The notes below the pieces were generated by a model, which did no database searches, was not told the origin of the DNA, and saw nothing but the letters and a program-made list of their open reading frames with translations. A DNA stretch of 64,000 nucleotides from Mycobacteroides salmoniphilum (GTDB taxonomy: Bacteria > Actinomycetota > Actinomycetes > Mycobacteriales > Mycobacteriaceae), in contig NZ_CP024633.1 of assembly GCF_004924335.1 (NCBI RefSeq), positions 1,674,001 to 1,738,000 on the forward strand, written 5' to 3'. A program made the position numbers and the translations under genes. Below are positions 15,786 to 23,229 of the stretch, piece by piece. The first letter of the stretch is position 1, and the number at the start of each line of letters is the position of its first letter.

Positions 15786-17062
15786 TGACTACCCGTACTC
15801 GTGGTGCGGTACTGATGGCCGCGCTGGCATTCATGTTCTCAATCGTGATGGGTTCTGCGCCAAGAATTTTGGCGGATCCCATCCAGCCGCCACCCCCGAA
15901 GCCCATTCCGTATCCGGTGGCGCAGCCCGATGATCTGCCGCGAATTTCGCCGATTGGTGGCGCCCAGGTCAAAACCAACACTCCGCTGGGTCTTGGGCCA
16001 GGGACGGGTCGGCCGTTGGCGGCCGGCCGCGAACGTTCCAACGCCACCATCTCGCCATCACCCACCGATGGCACCCATCTGCCGACGGCGATCGCCGGTA
16101 AGGATGTCGTACTGCATCTGCCTCAGGAGCGAGAGCTCACGCCGGCGCAGTGGGGCGACGGTGGTTCGGCGACCTTTACCTCTCGCGACACCGATTACCG
16201 GATTTCGCCGTTCGCGGGTGGTGGTGTCGACGTGAACATCATCCGGCGCACCATCTTCACGCCGGAGAACTTCACCTTCGGCCTGCGGGTTCCGGAGGGG
16301 ACTCACGTGCGTCAGGGCAGCAATGTGGTGTTGGTCGAGTCCGACGCCGCGCCGGGTCTGCCGGCCACGACGATCGCCACGTTGTCGGTGCCGGTGGCAC
16401 GCGATGCGAAGGGCAACCCGGTGCAGGTGAACCCGGTGATCCACGGTGACTACATGTATCAGCAGTCCAACCTCGCGTTGGATCTCGGACCTGCCGACAT
16501 CTTCGCGTTCCCCATCACGATCACGTTGTCGTATCGTGCGTCGTCGATCCCGGCCAGCGGTCAGCTGACCAGTGACTGGGATGGGCTGCCCGAGGGCGGT
16601 GGCCCGCCAGAGGCGAAGAAGGCGGCCCAAATTATTGGTGCGCCAGGCGATTATGTTGTCGACCCGGGTGGCGCTCACCGGCCGGGGAATGTTGATCCGG
16701 TGCTGTATGCCCAGCGGCATGCCGATCGGTGCCTGTCTGGTCCGAACGACTTCCGATCCGAGGACGGACGGACAGCTGATTTCTGGAGTTCGTGCCAGCG
16801 GCAGGCAATGTGCCTGGACGTCACGCCGGCGCAGATGTCAGTAGACGTGTGCAAGAACCAGGCATTCGCGAACATGTCGGCGCAGTGCACGGCCACGTTT
16901 GGACAGACCGGTCCCGACTACGAGGCGTGCCTGAATGTGGCCAACGGACATGCGGCCTGGTCCAAGGAGAACTTGCTGGGCGGCGGGCTATGCCAGCCAG
17001 CAGGTCCGGGTACCAACACCAGGTTCTTGCCCTCAAACAACAACCGTTATTGCAGTAGCTGA
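15785..17062 (+). CDS. Secreted companion of the MspA-like protein, with a degenerate PLA2-like C-terminus
   Basis: A 425-residue exported protein. The ATG at 15785 overlaps the stop of the porin gene (TGATG) and gives a clean signal peptide ending at ILA-DPIQ; the longer open frame reads back into the porin gene. A Pro-rich stretch follows, then a beta-rich domain (about 95-270: TPENFTFGLRVPEGTHVRQG, LALDLGPADIFAFPITITLS). From about residue 312 a Cys-rich domain reads DRCLSGPNDF, TADFWSSCQRQAMCLD, VCKNQAF and YEACLN. This matches the toxin-B phospholipase domain position by position, but the catalytic His-Asp is Gln340-Ala341. I recognise no named family. It may be an adaptor or chaperone of the export machinery. 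Confidence 0.6.
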   Translation: MTTRTRGAVLMAALAFMFSIVMGSAPRILADPIQPPPPKPIPYPVAQPDDLPRISPIGGAQVKTNTPLGLGPGTGRPLAAGRERSNATISPSPTDGTHLPTAIAGKDVVLHLPQERELTPAQWGDGGSATFTSRDTDYRISPFAGGGVDVNIIRRTIFTPENFTFGLRVPEGTHVRQGSNVVLVESDAAPGLPATTIATLSVPVARDAKGNPVQVNPVIHGDYMYQQSNLALDLGPADIFAFPITITLSYRASSIPASGQLTSDWDGLPEGGGPPEAKKAAQIIGAPGDYVVDPGGAHRPGNVDPVLYAQRHADRCLSGPNDFRSEDGRTADFWSSCQRQAMCLDVTPAQMSVDVCKNQAFANMSAQCTATFGQTGPDYEACLNVANGHAAWSKENLLGGGLCQPAGPGTNTRFLPSNNNRYCSS

Positions 17063-17088
17063 TCGGTAGGGGAGGAAGGGGGCCACTG

Positions 17089-18336
17089 ATGACTCCGATG
17101 AAGAAGGGATGCATTCCTGCCGGGCTGCGGCGAGCGCTAGCTGCCGTGGCGATTACTGCCGTGGCGATGTCGGGGTGGCATCTAAACACGAACTCCCCGC
17201 CGGTGATTGGTGTGATGGGTCTGCCGGGGGCCACTGCTGATCCGACGGGTCCTCCGGGGCCAACGGGTGGTCTGGAAAGCGGTGGCGGCTCGCAATTCCA
17301 GCCGCCGGGTCTGCCGCCGCAACAGTCGGACTATCAGGGTGGTATTAACCAACCTCCGCTGGACCAGAACAACGGAATTTCGATCTACAACACGGGCGCA
17401 CAGGGTGCGCCTCAACAACCGGGCCAGCAGGGCGCACAACAAGCTGACCAGGGGCAGCAACCCCGCCATGGGAACCAGATCCCGAACTATCAGACTGCGA
17501 CGCCTTACACGCAGGGACCTGGTAAGACGAATCCGGATTATCAGGCGCCACAACAGGGGAATCAGGGCCAACAACCCCAGCAAGGGCAGCAACAACAGCC
17601 GAGCCAGGTTCCTACGCAGACTCAGCAGCCGAGCAGGGCTCCGTCTCAAACGCTTACACCAACAAGTGCAACGCAGTCGCAGCCGTCGCCATCTGCATCG
17701 TCAACCGCGACTACACCGCCGACCTCATCGACGAAGCCAAAATCGGACAAGGACAGCCTGTTAAAGCTTGAGGACGATTTTGACGGCGTGAACAAGATTC
17801 TTGAAAAATCCAATCCTCTTCAGCGGGACCTCACTCAGCTTCGTCAGCAAAACTGGAAGATCAGGTTCTCAGGTCCAGGCGACGAGGCGGGATCATATAC
17901 AAGCTATGGCGATCGGCCGGAAATTGTGATCGATAGCAGCGAAAAAGGACAGCCAACTGCAATTGCGCAGACCATATCGCATGAGGTCGGACACGCCATC
18001 TATGGTCCGCACTACGATGTGAGTTCGAAGACTGCCTATCTCAACGGCACCCTGGACAACGAGGGTGCTGCGACAATGGCTAATGTTCGAGATCAGCAGT
18101 TCATCTTGTCGCAGGGTGGTCCAGACATAGGTATTGCTGGAAATCAGGCCAATAGGTCCGATTACCTGGTTATTTATGACAATTACAAATATGGGTCCGT
18201 CACCTATGAGCAGGCGATAAGGCAGATTGGGCAGATATTTGGGACCAAGGAACATCCGTCGGGAGACCCAGCGCTTACGTACTCCCAATATTTTGGCGAC
18301 TGGTATGATAAAGCCTTCCCGCCTGCCAAAAAGTAG
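17089..18336 (+). CDS. Secreted Pro/Gln-rich protein with HEVGH metallopeptidase-like C-terminus (candidate toxin C)
   Basis: A 415-residue exported protein. Signal residues 1 to about 48 end near GATA-DPTGP; GGGGAGGAAG precedes the ATG. Residues 50-165 are the shared module (GSQFQPP, DYQGG, NGISIYN, YTQGP, NPDYQAPQQ), followed by a Ser/Thr/Pro linker to about 222. The C-terminal 190 residues contain ISHEVGHAIYG with H298-E299-xx-H302 and a downstream NEGAAT with E325, a plausible third zinc ligand, then a conserved-looking GGPDIGIAGN and QYFGDWYDKAF. A zinc peptidase acting outside the cytoplasm is likely. It is third in the porin operon. Codons become AT-rich from about 17,760, at the start of the C-terminal domain. 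Confidence 0.7.
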   Translation: MTPMKKGCIPAGLRRALAAVAITAVAMSGWHLNTNSPPVIGVMGLPGATADPTGPPGPTGGLESGGGSQFQPPGLPPQQSDYQGGINQPPLDQNNGISIYNTGAQGAPQQPGQQGAQQADQGQQPRHGNQIPNYQTATPYTQGPGKTNPDYQAPQQGNQGQQPQQGQQQQPSQVPTQTQQPSRAPSQTLTPTSATQSQPSPSASSTATTPPTSSTKPKSDKDSLLKLEDDFDGVNKILEKSNPLQRDLTQLRQQNWKIRFSGPGDEAGSYTSYGDRPEIVIDSSEKGQPTAIAQTISHEVGHAIYGPHYDVSSKTAYLNGTLDNEGAATMANVRDQQFILSQGGPDIGIAGNQANRSDYLVIYDNYKYGSVTYEQAIRQIGQIFGTKEHPSGDPALTYSQYFGDWYDKAFPPAKK

Positions 18337-18340
18337 AATA

Positions 18341-18868
18341 GTGAGAATTAGTGCGATGTTTCTACGAGCTATACCAATAGCAACATTGGCGTTCATGATG
18401 GCTGCGTGTGGAACGAGTTCAGCTAAGGAGCCGCCCTTGCCGGAGTCTGGCCTCTCATGGTGGGATTTGGTAAATAAGGTCGGAAGTCAAATACCTCTCA
18501 CTGCAGAGAAGATTCGTGGGGCCTCAGGAATCGAGCTTTCGGCAGAGGACTCGATCACTTGGATGAATGGTCCGTCCAAGCTCGCTGATGACGTAAACAT
18601 TATTCGTGGCGAGCTGCGCACCGGGGACAATGGTTGGTCGAAGTACAGCTACTACGCGATAGATCTTGGTGGAAGATGTATTTCGCTCGACGAAGTCAAG
18701 GCACATTTCCCTGACGTGCACGTAACGGCAGGGCCAACGGGACACTCGCGAGACGAGAAAACGGTCTATACTTCCGTGCAGTCTTGGGGCATCACTCACC
18801 TTGGCTTCCGTGAGAAGAATCCCAATTGCATGACGGACATCACCATCCGATCCGAACCAATCCGCTAA
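18341..18868 (+). CDS. Lipoprotein, candidate immunity protein for toxin C
   Basis: A 175-residue lipoprotein. The GTG at 18341 lies 4 nt after the toxin-C stop; the ATG at 18356 is an alternative. Either gives a short signal (MFLRAIPIATLAFMMAAC) with an MAAC lipobox, so the mature protein sits on the outer face of the cytoplasmic membrane. The mature part is soluble with Cys at GGRCIS and NPNCMTD. No family recognised. Tight coupling to a predicted secreted peptidase suggests it protects the producing cell in the compartment where the enzyme passes. It is AT-rich like the toxin domain. The region 18869-19029 that follows holds only the next promoter. Confidence 0.6.
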   Translation: MRISAMFLRAIPIATLAFMMAACGTSSAKEPPLPESGLSWWDLVNKVGSQIPLTAEKIRGASGIELSAEDSITWMNGPSKLADDVNIIRGELRTGDNGWSKYSYYAIDLGGRCISLDEVKAHFPDVHVTAGPTGHSRDEKTVYTSVQSWGITHLGFREKNPNCMTDITIRSEPIR

Positions 18869-19017
18869 CGCGTGCTGCGATAACTCCGACAGATCATTTG
18901 GCTAGGGAAATAGCGCGGGTGCACCGTATTCGAAGGGTGGCCCGTTTCCGGGGAGGTTTGTTGGATTTTGGCTACACGAAAGTCCGTAACCTCTGTAGAA
19001 CGGTGTGTCCAGGCGAT

Positions 19018-19023
19018 TAGGCT
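19018..19023 (+). promoter_or_regulatory. -10 box of a leaderless promoter (LpqN-like gene)
   Basis: TAGGCT fits the mycobacterial TANNNT -10 motif and ends 6 nt before the GTG at 19030, so transcription would start at the start codon. Confidence 0.5.
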
Positions 19024-19029
19024 GAGTCG

Positions 19030-19674
19030 GTGACTAGGGCAACTCGATGGATGTTGGCAGTGGCGTGCGCTGCGACGATGCTGGTATCGGGATGCACGGT
19101 GACCGTCGGCGGTGACGCCATAGCCACTCCCGGCGAAGAGGGCAAGCGGCTTACCAACCCTAAGTGCAGCTCGGTGACGGTTCCGCTCTTGGAAATGCCG
19201 CCGGATGACGACTCCGAGCCGCGCGTCGAGGTTCCGCAGCCCTCGGGCTGGGAACGCATCAAGCGGTTCGAAAGCGGTGTGGTGCGTGTCTACTTGGCGG
19301 CTCCAGAACTCCGGGCCAACGGGTTTGTTCCGAACGCGACGGTCGCCATGGCCGACTTGACGGGCAAGGTGTCGAGCGAGGACGCCGCGTTCGCCGCCGA
19401 GCGTGACGGCTTGGAGATGTTCGGCATTACAGATCTTGTTGAAGCGTCGGGCACCATCTGCGGGTATCCGTCGAAGACGTTGACCTACAACATGGGACTG
19501 GGAAAAATCCCTGTTCACCGGGTCACCACCACCATTGTAGTGGTGAAGAATGGCAGCAAGGTGTTCACCGTTGGGGTATCGGTACAGGCGTTGGATGACA
19601 CCGTGCGGGGTTTCGACAGCGCTCGTGAAACCATCCTTGCGGGGCTGCAGGTCAGTCCGCCGGCAACATCCTGA
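19030..19674 (+). CDS. LpqN/LpqT-family lipoprotein
   Basis: A 214-residue lipoprotein. The signal ends in LVSGC at about residue 17, a perfect lipobox. The mature part has the Lpp-LpqN pattern: PSGWERIKRFESGVVRVYLA, then ANGFVPNATVAMADLTGKV and a C-terminal TVGVSVQALDDTVRGFDSAR with the 'GLQV' ending typical of the family. LpqN-type proteins are cell-envelope lipoproteins of mycobacteria, some of which bind periplasmic mycolic-acid enzymes; this copy's partner is unknown. The gene is convergent with the DUF2235 gene and their 3' ends overlap by 23 bp. Confidence 0.75.
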   Translation: MTRATRWMLAVACAATMLVSGCTVTVGGDAIATPGEEGKRLTNPKCSSVTVPLLEMPPDDDSEPRVEVPQPSGWERIKRFESGVVRVYLAAPELRANGFVPNATVAMADLTGKVSSEDAAFAAERDGLEMFGITDLVEASGTICGYPSKTLTYNMGLGKIPVHRVTTTIVVVKNGSKVFTVGVSVQALDDTVRGFDSARETILAGLQVSPPATS

Positions 19675-20728
19675 TATCGGTTGCCGGAGTGGCCCATTGG
19701 GCGTCGACAATGGTGGTGTGTTCCGGTAGCGGTGGGCGGAAGCTCTTGTCTTCCGCCATACGGTCGGCAACACTGGCGTGAATCCAGGCGCCGTCAGGGA
19801 TGTGTCGGCGGCGGAAAATTAACAGCGCCCAGAACCAGTTGACCCGATGAATCTTGCCCATGGCATAGGTGGGTTCAACCGAGCAATACCGTTGGTATTT
19901 CTCAGTATTGACTAACAAGCCATGTTCGGCGGCACCCTCGATCACCCACTTGAGTGCGATATCGGAGAGTCTGTCGTCATCGGCGTAGTCGCCGCCGATA
20001 TCGGAATGGATGCCGGCGAACCACGCTTCGTCGACGGGCCGTTCATCGCCCAAGGATTTGATGAGGTACTCGCGGTAGGGTCGGCGTTTTTCGTCGATAG
20101 ACACCGCGTGCCGTCCGGCCTGTGCGTTGGGAACACTTGGTGCATAAGGCCATTGCATGTTGCGTTTGAAGATGCCGGGCGCGCTGACGGTATCCCACAG
20201 GCCCAGATACGTGATAGGGATGGCGAACTTGCCATCCTCGCGACGAGCGAGGGTTCGTGAAAACGAATGCAGCTGGTCCCAGCGCTCCGGAGACCAACTT
20301 GCACACGACCGGGCGTACAGGCTCACCGCATAGGGCACGAGGTTTTGCGAGCCCGGACGCAGCATGCCGACCGAGTTGAGAAGCCCGGCAAGGCCTCTCG
20401 CGCAAAACGCACCGCGGCTGAATCCGAAGATGAAAATGCGGTCTCCGGGCTGCCACCGTTCGATCAGATAGGTGTAGGCCCGAGCCAGTTTGGCGCGCAA
20501 GCCAATCCCGAATGCGAAACCCAGTATTCGGGCGACGAATTGACCTGCTGGGGCATAGGTGCCGATGGCCGGATCGGTGCCGACGCCGGGGTCGTAGTAC
20601 GAGATCTGACGGTCGGTCTGATCGTGGATCACCATGTCATAGCCGCGCACGACGTTTGTGTTCCCGGCGGCGCGAATCTGGTTACCCGTGCCGTCGAAGC
20701 AGATGACGATGTTCTTGCCCATCGTCAT
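19652..20728 (-). CDS. DUF2235 (Tle1-like) alpha/beta hydrolase, candidate ESX-linked lipase effector
   Basis: A 358-residue protein without a signal peptide. The start KNIVICFDGTGN and the nucleophile elbow IFGFSRGAFCARGLAGL (G-F-S104-R-G) are diagnostic of the DUF2235/T6SS phospholipase Tle1 family. GLWDTVSAPG and WFAGIHSDIGGDY supply the likely Asp and His of the triad. In Gram-negatives, Tle1 members are secreted phospholipases. Here the gene is last in a four-gene operon, 6 bp after a WXG/EspB-like protein, so export through an ESX system as a cargo is plausible (inference). An alternative start at the second ATG (MGKN) changes only two residues. Confidence 0.8.
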   Translation of the reverse strand: MTMGKNIVICFDGTGNQIRAAGNTNVVRGYDMVIHDQTDRQISYYDPGVGTDPAIGTYAPAGQFVARILGFAFGIGLRAKLARAYTYLIERWQPGDRIFIFGFSRGAFCARGLAGLLNSVGMLRPGSQNLVPYAVSLYARSCASWSPERWDQLHSFSRTLARREDGKFAIPITYLGLWDTVSAPGIFKRNMQWPYAPSVPNAQAGRHAVSIDEKRRPYREYLIKSLGDERPVDEAWFAGIHSDIGGDYADDDRLSDIALKWVIEGAAEHGLLVNTEKYQRYCSVEPTYAMGKIHRVNWFWALLIFRRRHIPDGAWIHASVADRMAEDKSFRPPLPEHTTIVDAQWATPATDIRMLPAD

Positions 20729-20734
20729 CTGGCG

Positions 20735-22108
20735 TTAGTCCTCGCCGTCGTATGGCTTCGGGTCGTACGGCGATGCGTGCGGATTCTGGTAGTCGACATG
20801 CTCCTCGTTCCACACACCAATGACGGCGGGGGACACCTTCGGCAGTGGGCCGACAAGTTCGTTGCCGTTGTCGAGGCTCACGAGGAACTCAGGGGTGAAG
20901 TGCTGGTCCTCGTCCTCCTGGTGATGCTGGCCCGCAGCCCCCGCTGTCATCATGGTCGGCGGCTGGGCAATTCCCATGCCCGACATCGGCGAAGCGGTCG
21001 GCGCGGCCGAAAGCCCCATGCCAGCACCCGCGGTGTAGGAGCCCGCGATGATCGGTCCGGCGGCGAGGGGAGTGAGATCCGCGTTCTGATCCTTGTCTTT
21101 TTCGTCCTTGTTGGTGGTCGGCTTGCCCCACCGGCCGATGCCGTAGGTGCCTGGGACTGATCCAGTGTTAGGGCCGGTCGCGGTGGTACTTCCACCCGAG
21201 GATGGTCTGGTGCCGGCCCCGGCGCCCGCTCCGGCAGCAGCGGACGCTGCGGCCGCTGGGCCACCAGCGCCAGCTCCCGAACCACCACCCGCCGCACCTG
21301 CGGCGGCCGCGGCAGCACCTGCGGCGCCGGACCCGCCAGAGGCGGATGCCTGTGCCGGATCTGCCAGAGCCGCGGCTGCAGCCGCACGGACCGCGGCCTC
21401 GTCGATCGGCTTGATCTTGTCGGGCTGGATGTCCTTGCCGCCACCCCAGTTCGAAGCAGCATTGGTGATTGCGCTTACCGCGGAAGCGTCCCCGAATTGT
21501 GGTGCCGCTGGGAGGGCCGGGAGTCCGGACCCCGCCTGCTGCGAAACGGGGGACCAGACGTTTCGCATGATCATGCGGGCTTCATCTTGCTTCTGCTGAG
21601 CCAGCGCTTGTTGGGCGTAGTGCTGCTCGTAATCCGCCCGGGTGTTTCCTTTGAGTTCTTGTACTTGGACGACGTCGGGCATGAGGCTCTTGATCTGCGT
21701 CATCGCCGTCTCGACTTCGGAGGGCTTGGTGGCCATGAGCGACAGTCCGTCACTGATCTTTTCGGCGTGACTCTTGTAGTCGGAGATGCCTTGTTTGGCT
21801 GCGTCTGCTCCTTCTCCGGTCCATTGCGCGCCTACAGCGGTATCAAAGGTCCGCTTGAAATCGTCCAACGCCTTGCTGAAACCGGTAGCCAGCTTTGCCC
21901 AGTCTTCAGAGGCATGGATCGCCTTAGCGGGTTCGAATGCGTCAGATGCAGCCTTGATATCCGTGTGAGACCAACCGCCGAAATCCTCTGTTGGAACTCC
22001 GACGGACTCGGTTCCGCCATCGATGTTTGAGCCATGCTGGCGCTGCTTCGCGTAGACGACTTCACGTTCGCGGTTGCCCCTGGTCCAGCCGTCTTCTTCT
22101 CCAGTCAT
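20735..22108 (-). CDS. WXG/EspB-like ESX substrate with long low-complexity tail
   Basis: A 457-residue protein with no signal peptide. Residues about 45-165 are helical with GAQWTGEGADAAKQGISDYK in the middle, the W-x-G turn of WXG100/PPE/EspB-type ESX substrates. A linker leads to a very Ala/Gly-rich stretch (about 255-320) and an acidic tail. AAGGAGGGG precedes the ATG. I see no clear YxxxD/E export motif in this protein, but the small protein two genes upstream has one, and ESX substrates are often exported as pairs. It is third in the operon with a DUF3558 lipoprotein and the DUF2235 hydrolase. Confidence 0.65.
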   Translation of the reverse strand: MTGEEDGWTRGNREREVVYAKQRQHGSNIDGGTESVGVPTEDFGGWSHTDIKAASDAFEPAKAIHASEDWAKLATGFSKALDDFKRTFDTAVGAQWTGEGADAAKQGISDYKSHAEKISDGLSLMATKPSEVETAMTQIKSLMPDVVQVQELKGNTRADYEQHYAQQALAQQKQDEARMIMRNVWSPVSQQAGSGLPALPAAPQFGDASAVSAITNAASNWGGGKDIQPDKIKPIDEAAVRAAAAAALADPAQASASGGSGAAGAAAAAAGAAGGGSGAGAGGPAAAASAAAGAGAGAGTRPSSGGSTTATGPNTGSVPGTYGIGRWGKPTTNKDEKDKDQNADLTPLAAGPIIAGSYTAGAGMGLSAAPTASPMSGMGIAQPPTMMTAGAAGQHHQEDEDQHFTPEFLVSLDNGNELVGPLPKVSPAVIGVWNEEHVDYQNPHASPYDPKPYDGED

Positions 22109-22195
22109 GGCCCCTCCTTAGTGTCGTAGCGTGCAACTGCTCTTTTGGTTCAGACGTCGCCCGCGGCGATTCGGTTCCATCTTTTTTCGGAGATC

Positions 22196-22732
22196 TCAAA
22201 GCGGGAAGTAGGGGAGGAGTGCGTCGAGGTTCGAGCGAACCGCGGTCATACAGTCGGGGTATGGCGTGAAGTCCTCATGTGATGTGTCGACTGCGACCCC
22301 GTACACGCCTGTGGTTGCTTCCACGTTGATCACGCAGGAATCCTTTTGCGGTGGTGTGGCACGGTAGGCGAAAAGGGCCTTTCTGCCGCCAATTTCTAGG
22401 TCCTGGTATCCCCAGTGGTTGTTGGCCTTCTTGAGCATGTCAAGTGTGTAGTTCGACGCGGCGACGGTCAGGAGATATCTGGTTCGCGGATAGTACTTGC
22501 AGAAGACGGTCTCGATATCGCCGTCAGTTTGGGAGTCTGGGCGCGGAGGTTTTCTGTCCAACTGCAGTTGCTCGACGATGCTTGTCGGAATGTCTTTGCA
22601 AGGGTCAAATGTGATGTGAACACGACCCTTAGAGTTCGTGGGGAGTGGTGATGTCACAGGCGACCCAGTAACTGCGCTAGAACAACCTGTAACGAAAAGC
22701 ATTACTGATATCAAAAACACGACACGTGACAT
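22196..22732 (-). CDS. DUF3558 lipoprotein
   Basis: A 178-residue lipoprotein with signal VVFLISVMLFVTGC (VTGC lipobox, residue 17). The mature part has the DUF3558 pattern: FDPCKDIPTSIVEQLQL, CKYYPRTRYLLTVAAS, a variable middle, then SCVINVEATTGVYGVAV and PYPDCMTAVRSNLDALLP. DUF3558 proteins are actinobacterial surface lipoproteins, frequently next to ESX-secreted proteins. It lies 12 bp after the first gene of the operon and 87 bp before the WXG-like gene, whose own Shine-Dalgarno is strong. Function unknown; protection from the neighbouring hydrolase is one possibility. Confidence 0.8.
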   Translation of the reverse strand: MSRVVFLISVMLFVTGCSSAVTGSPVTSPLPTNSKGRVHITFDPCKDIPTSIVEQLQLDRKPPRPDSQTDGDIETVFCKYYPRTRYLLTVAASNYTLDMLKKANNHWGYQDLEIGGRKALFAYRATPPQKDSCVINVEATTGVYGVAVDTSHEDFTPYPDCMTAVRSNLDALLPYFPL

Positions 22733-22744
22733 TCTGTGCGGCCT

Positions 22745-23113
22745 CTAACGGCCAGGCTGCCCAAAACTGTTCGCGTTGTTCGCATCTGTCGCCTTGTAGC
22801 CCTTCCGTAGCGCAGCGAACAGGGTCTTCATTTCCTCGACTTGGTCGATGTGTGACTGGAATGTGTTGTCAGCGCTTGTCGCGCTGCCAGACGCCTTGTG
22901 CTGAAACGCCTGCGCTAGCGTGGCGCCTGAGGGGAGCTTCGCTTCAGCGAATCCCAGGGGATATCCTGCCAAGTCGCGTGCATCCCTGCGAAGGTCCTCG
23001 AGCGCCTGAACGTAGTCCCCGCACGCGGCGATGACCGCGTCGATCGCGCCGTCTTCGAGGTGTAGGACGAGCCGTCCGTCCTTCGCGTTCTCGATCAGCT
23101 GATCCACCGACAT
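22745..23113 (-). CDS. Small ESX-associated protein with YxxxD motif
   Basis: A 122-residue, mostly helical soluble protein that opens the operon. The start DGRLVLHLEDGAIDAVIAAC and later SHIDQVEEMKTLFAALRKGY suggest a two- or three-helix bundle. Near the C-terminus is YKATD, which fits the YxxxD/E general export motif of type VII secretion, in the usual position after the last long helix. It has no WxG. GAGGGGGC lies ahead of the ATG. Similar helical proteins precede DUF3558-WXG gene sets in mycobacteria; a partner or chaperone for the EspB-like protein is the likeliest role. Confidence 0.55.
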   Translation of the reverse strand: MSVDQLIENAKDGRLVLHLEDGAIDAVIAACGDYVQALEDLRRDARDLAGYPLGFAEAKLPSGATLAQAFQHKASGSATSADNTFQSHIDQVEEMKTLFAALRKGYKATDANNANSFGQPGR

Positions 23114-23229
23114 AGCGCCCCCTCAGGTCATGGCCGGATTTGGCCAGGTCAGATTCATCGTATGTGTATAGGACGTCGAACGTCCCGGATCGGTTCCATC
23201 GAAATTTCGCCAGGTGCGACAAAGTCGCG

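Noticed and set aside
9386..18336. Toxins A-C as type VII (ESX) substrates like CpnT or LXG toxins
   Set aside because: All three have Sec-type signal peptides and no WXG, LXG or YxxxD helical N-terminus.
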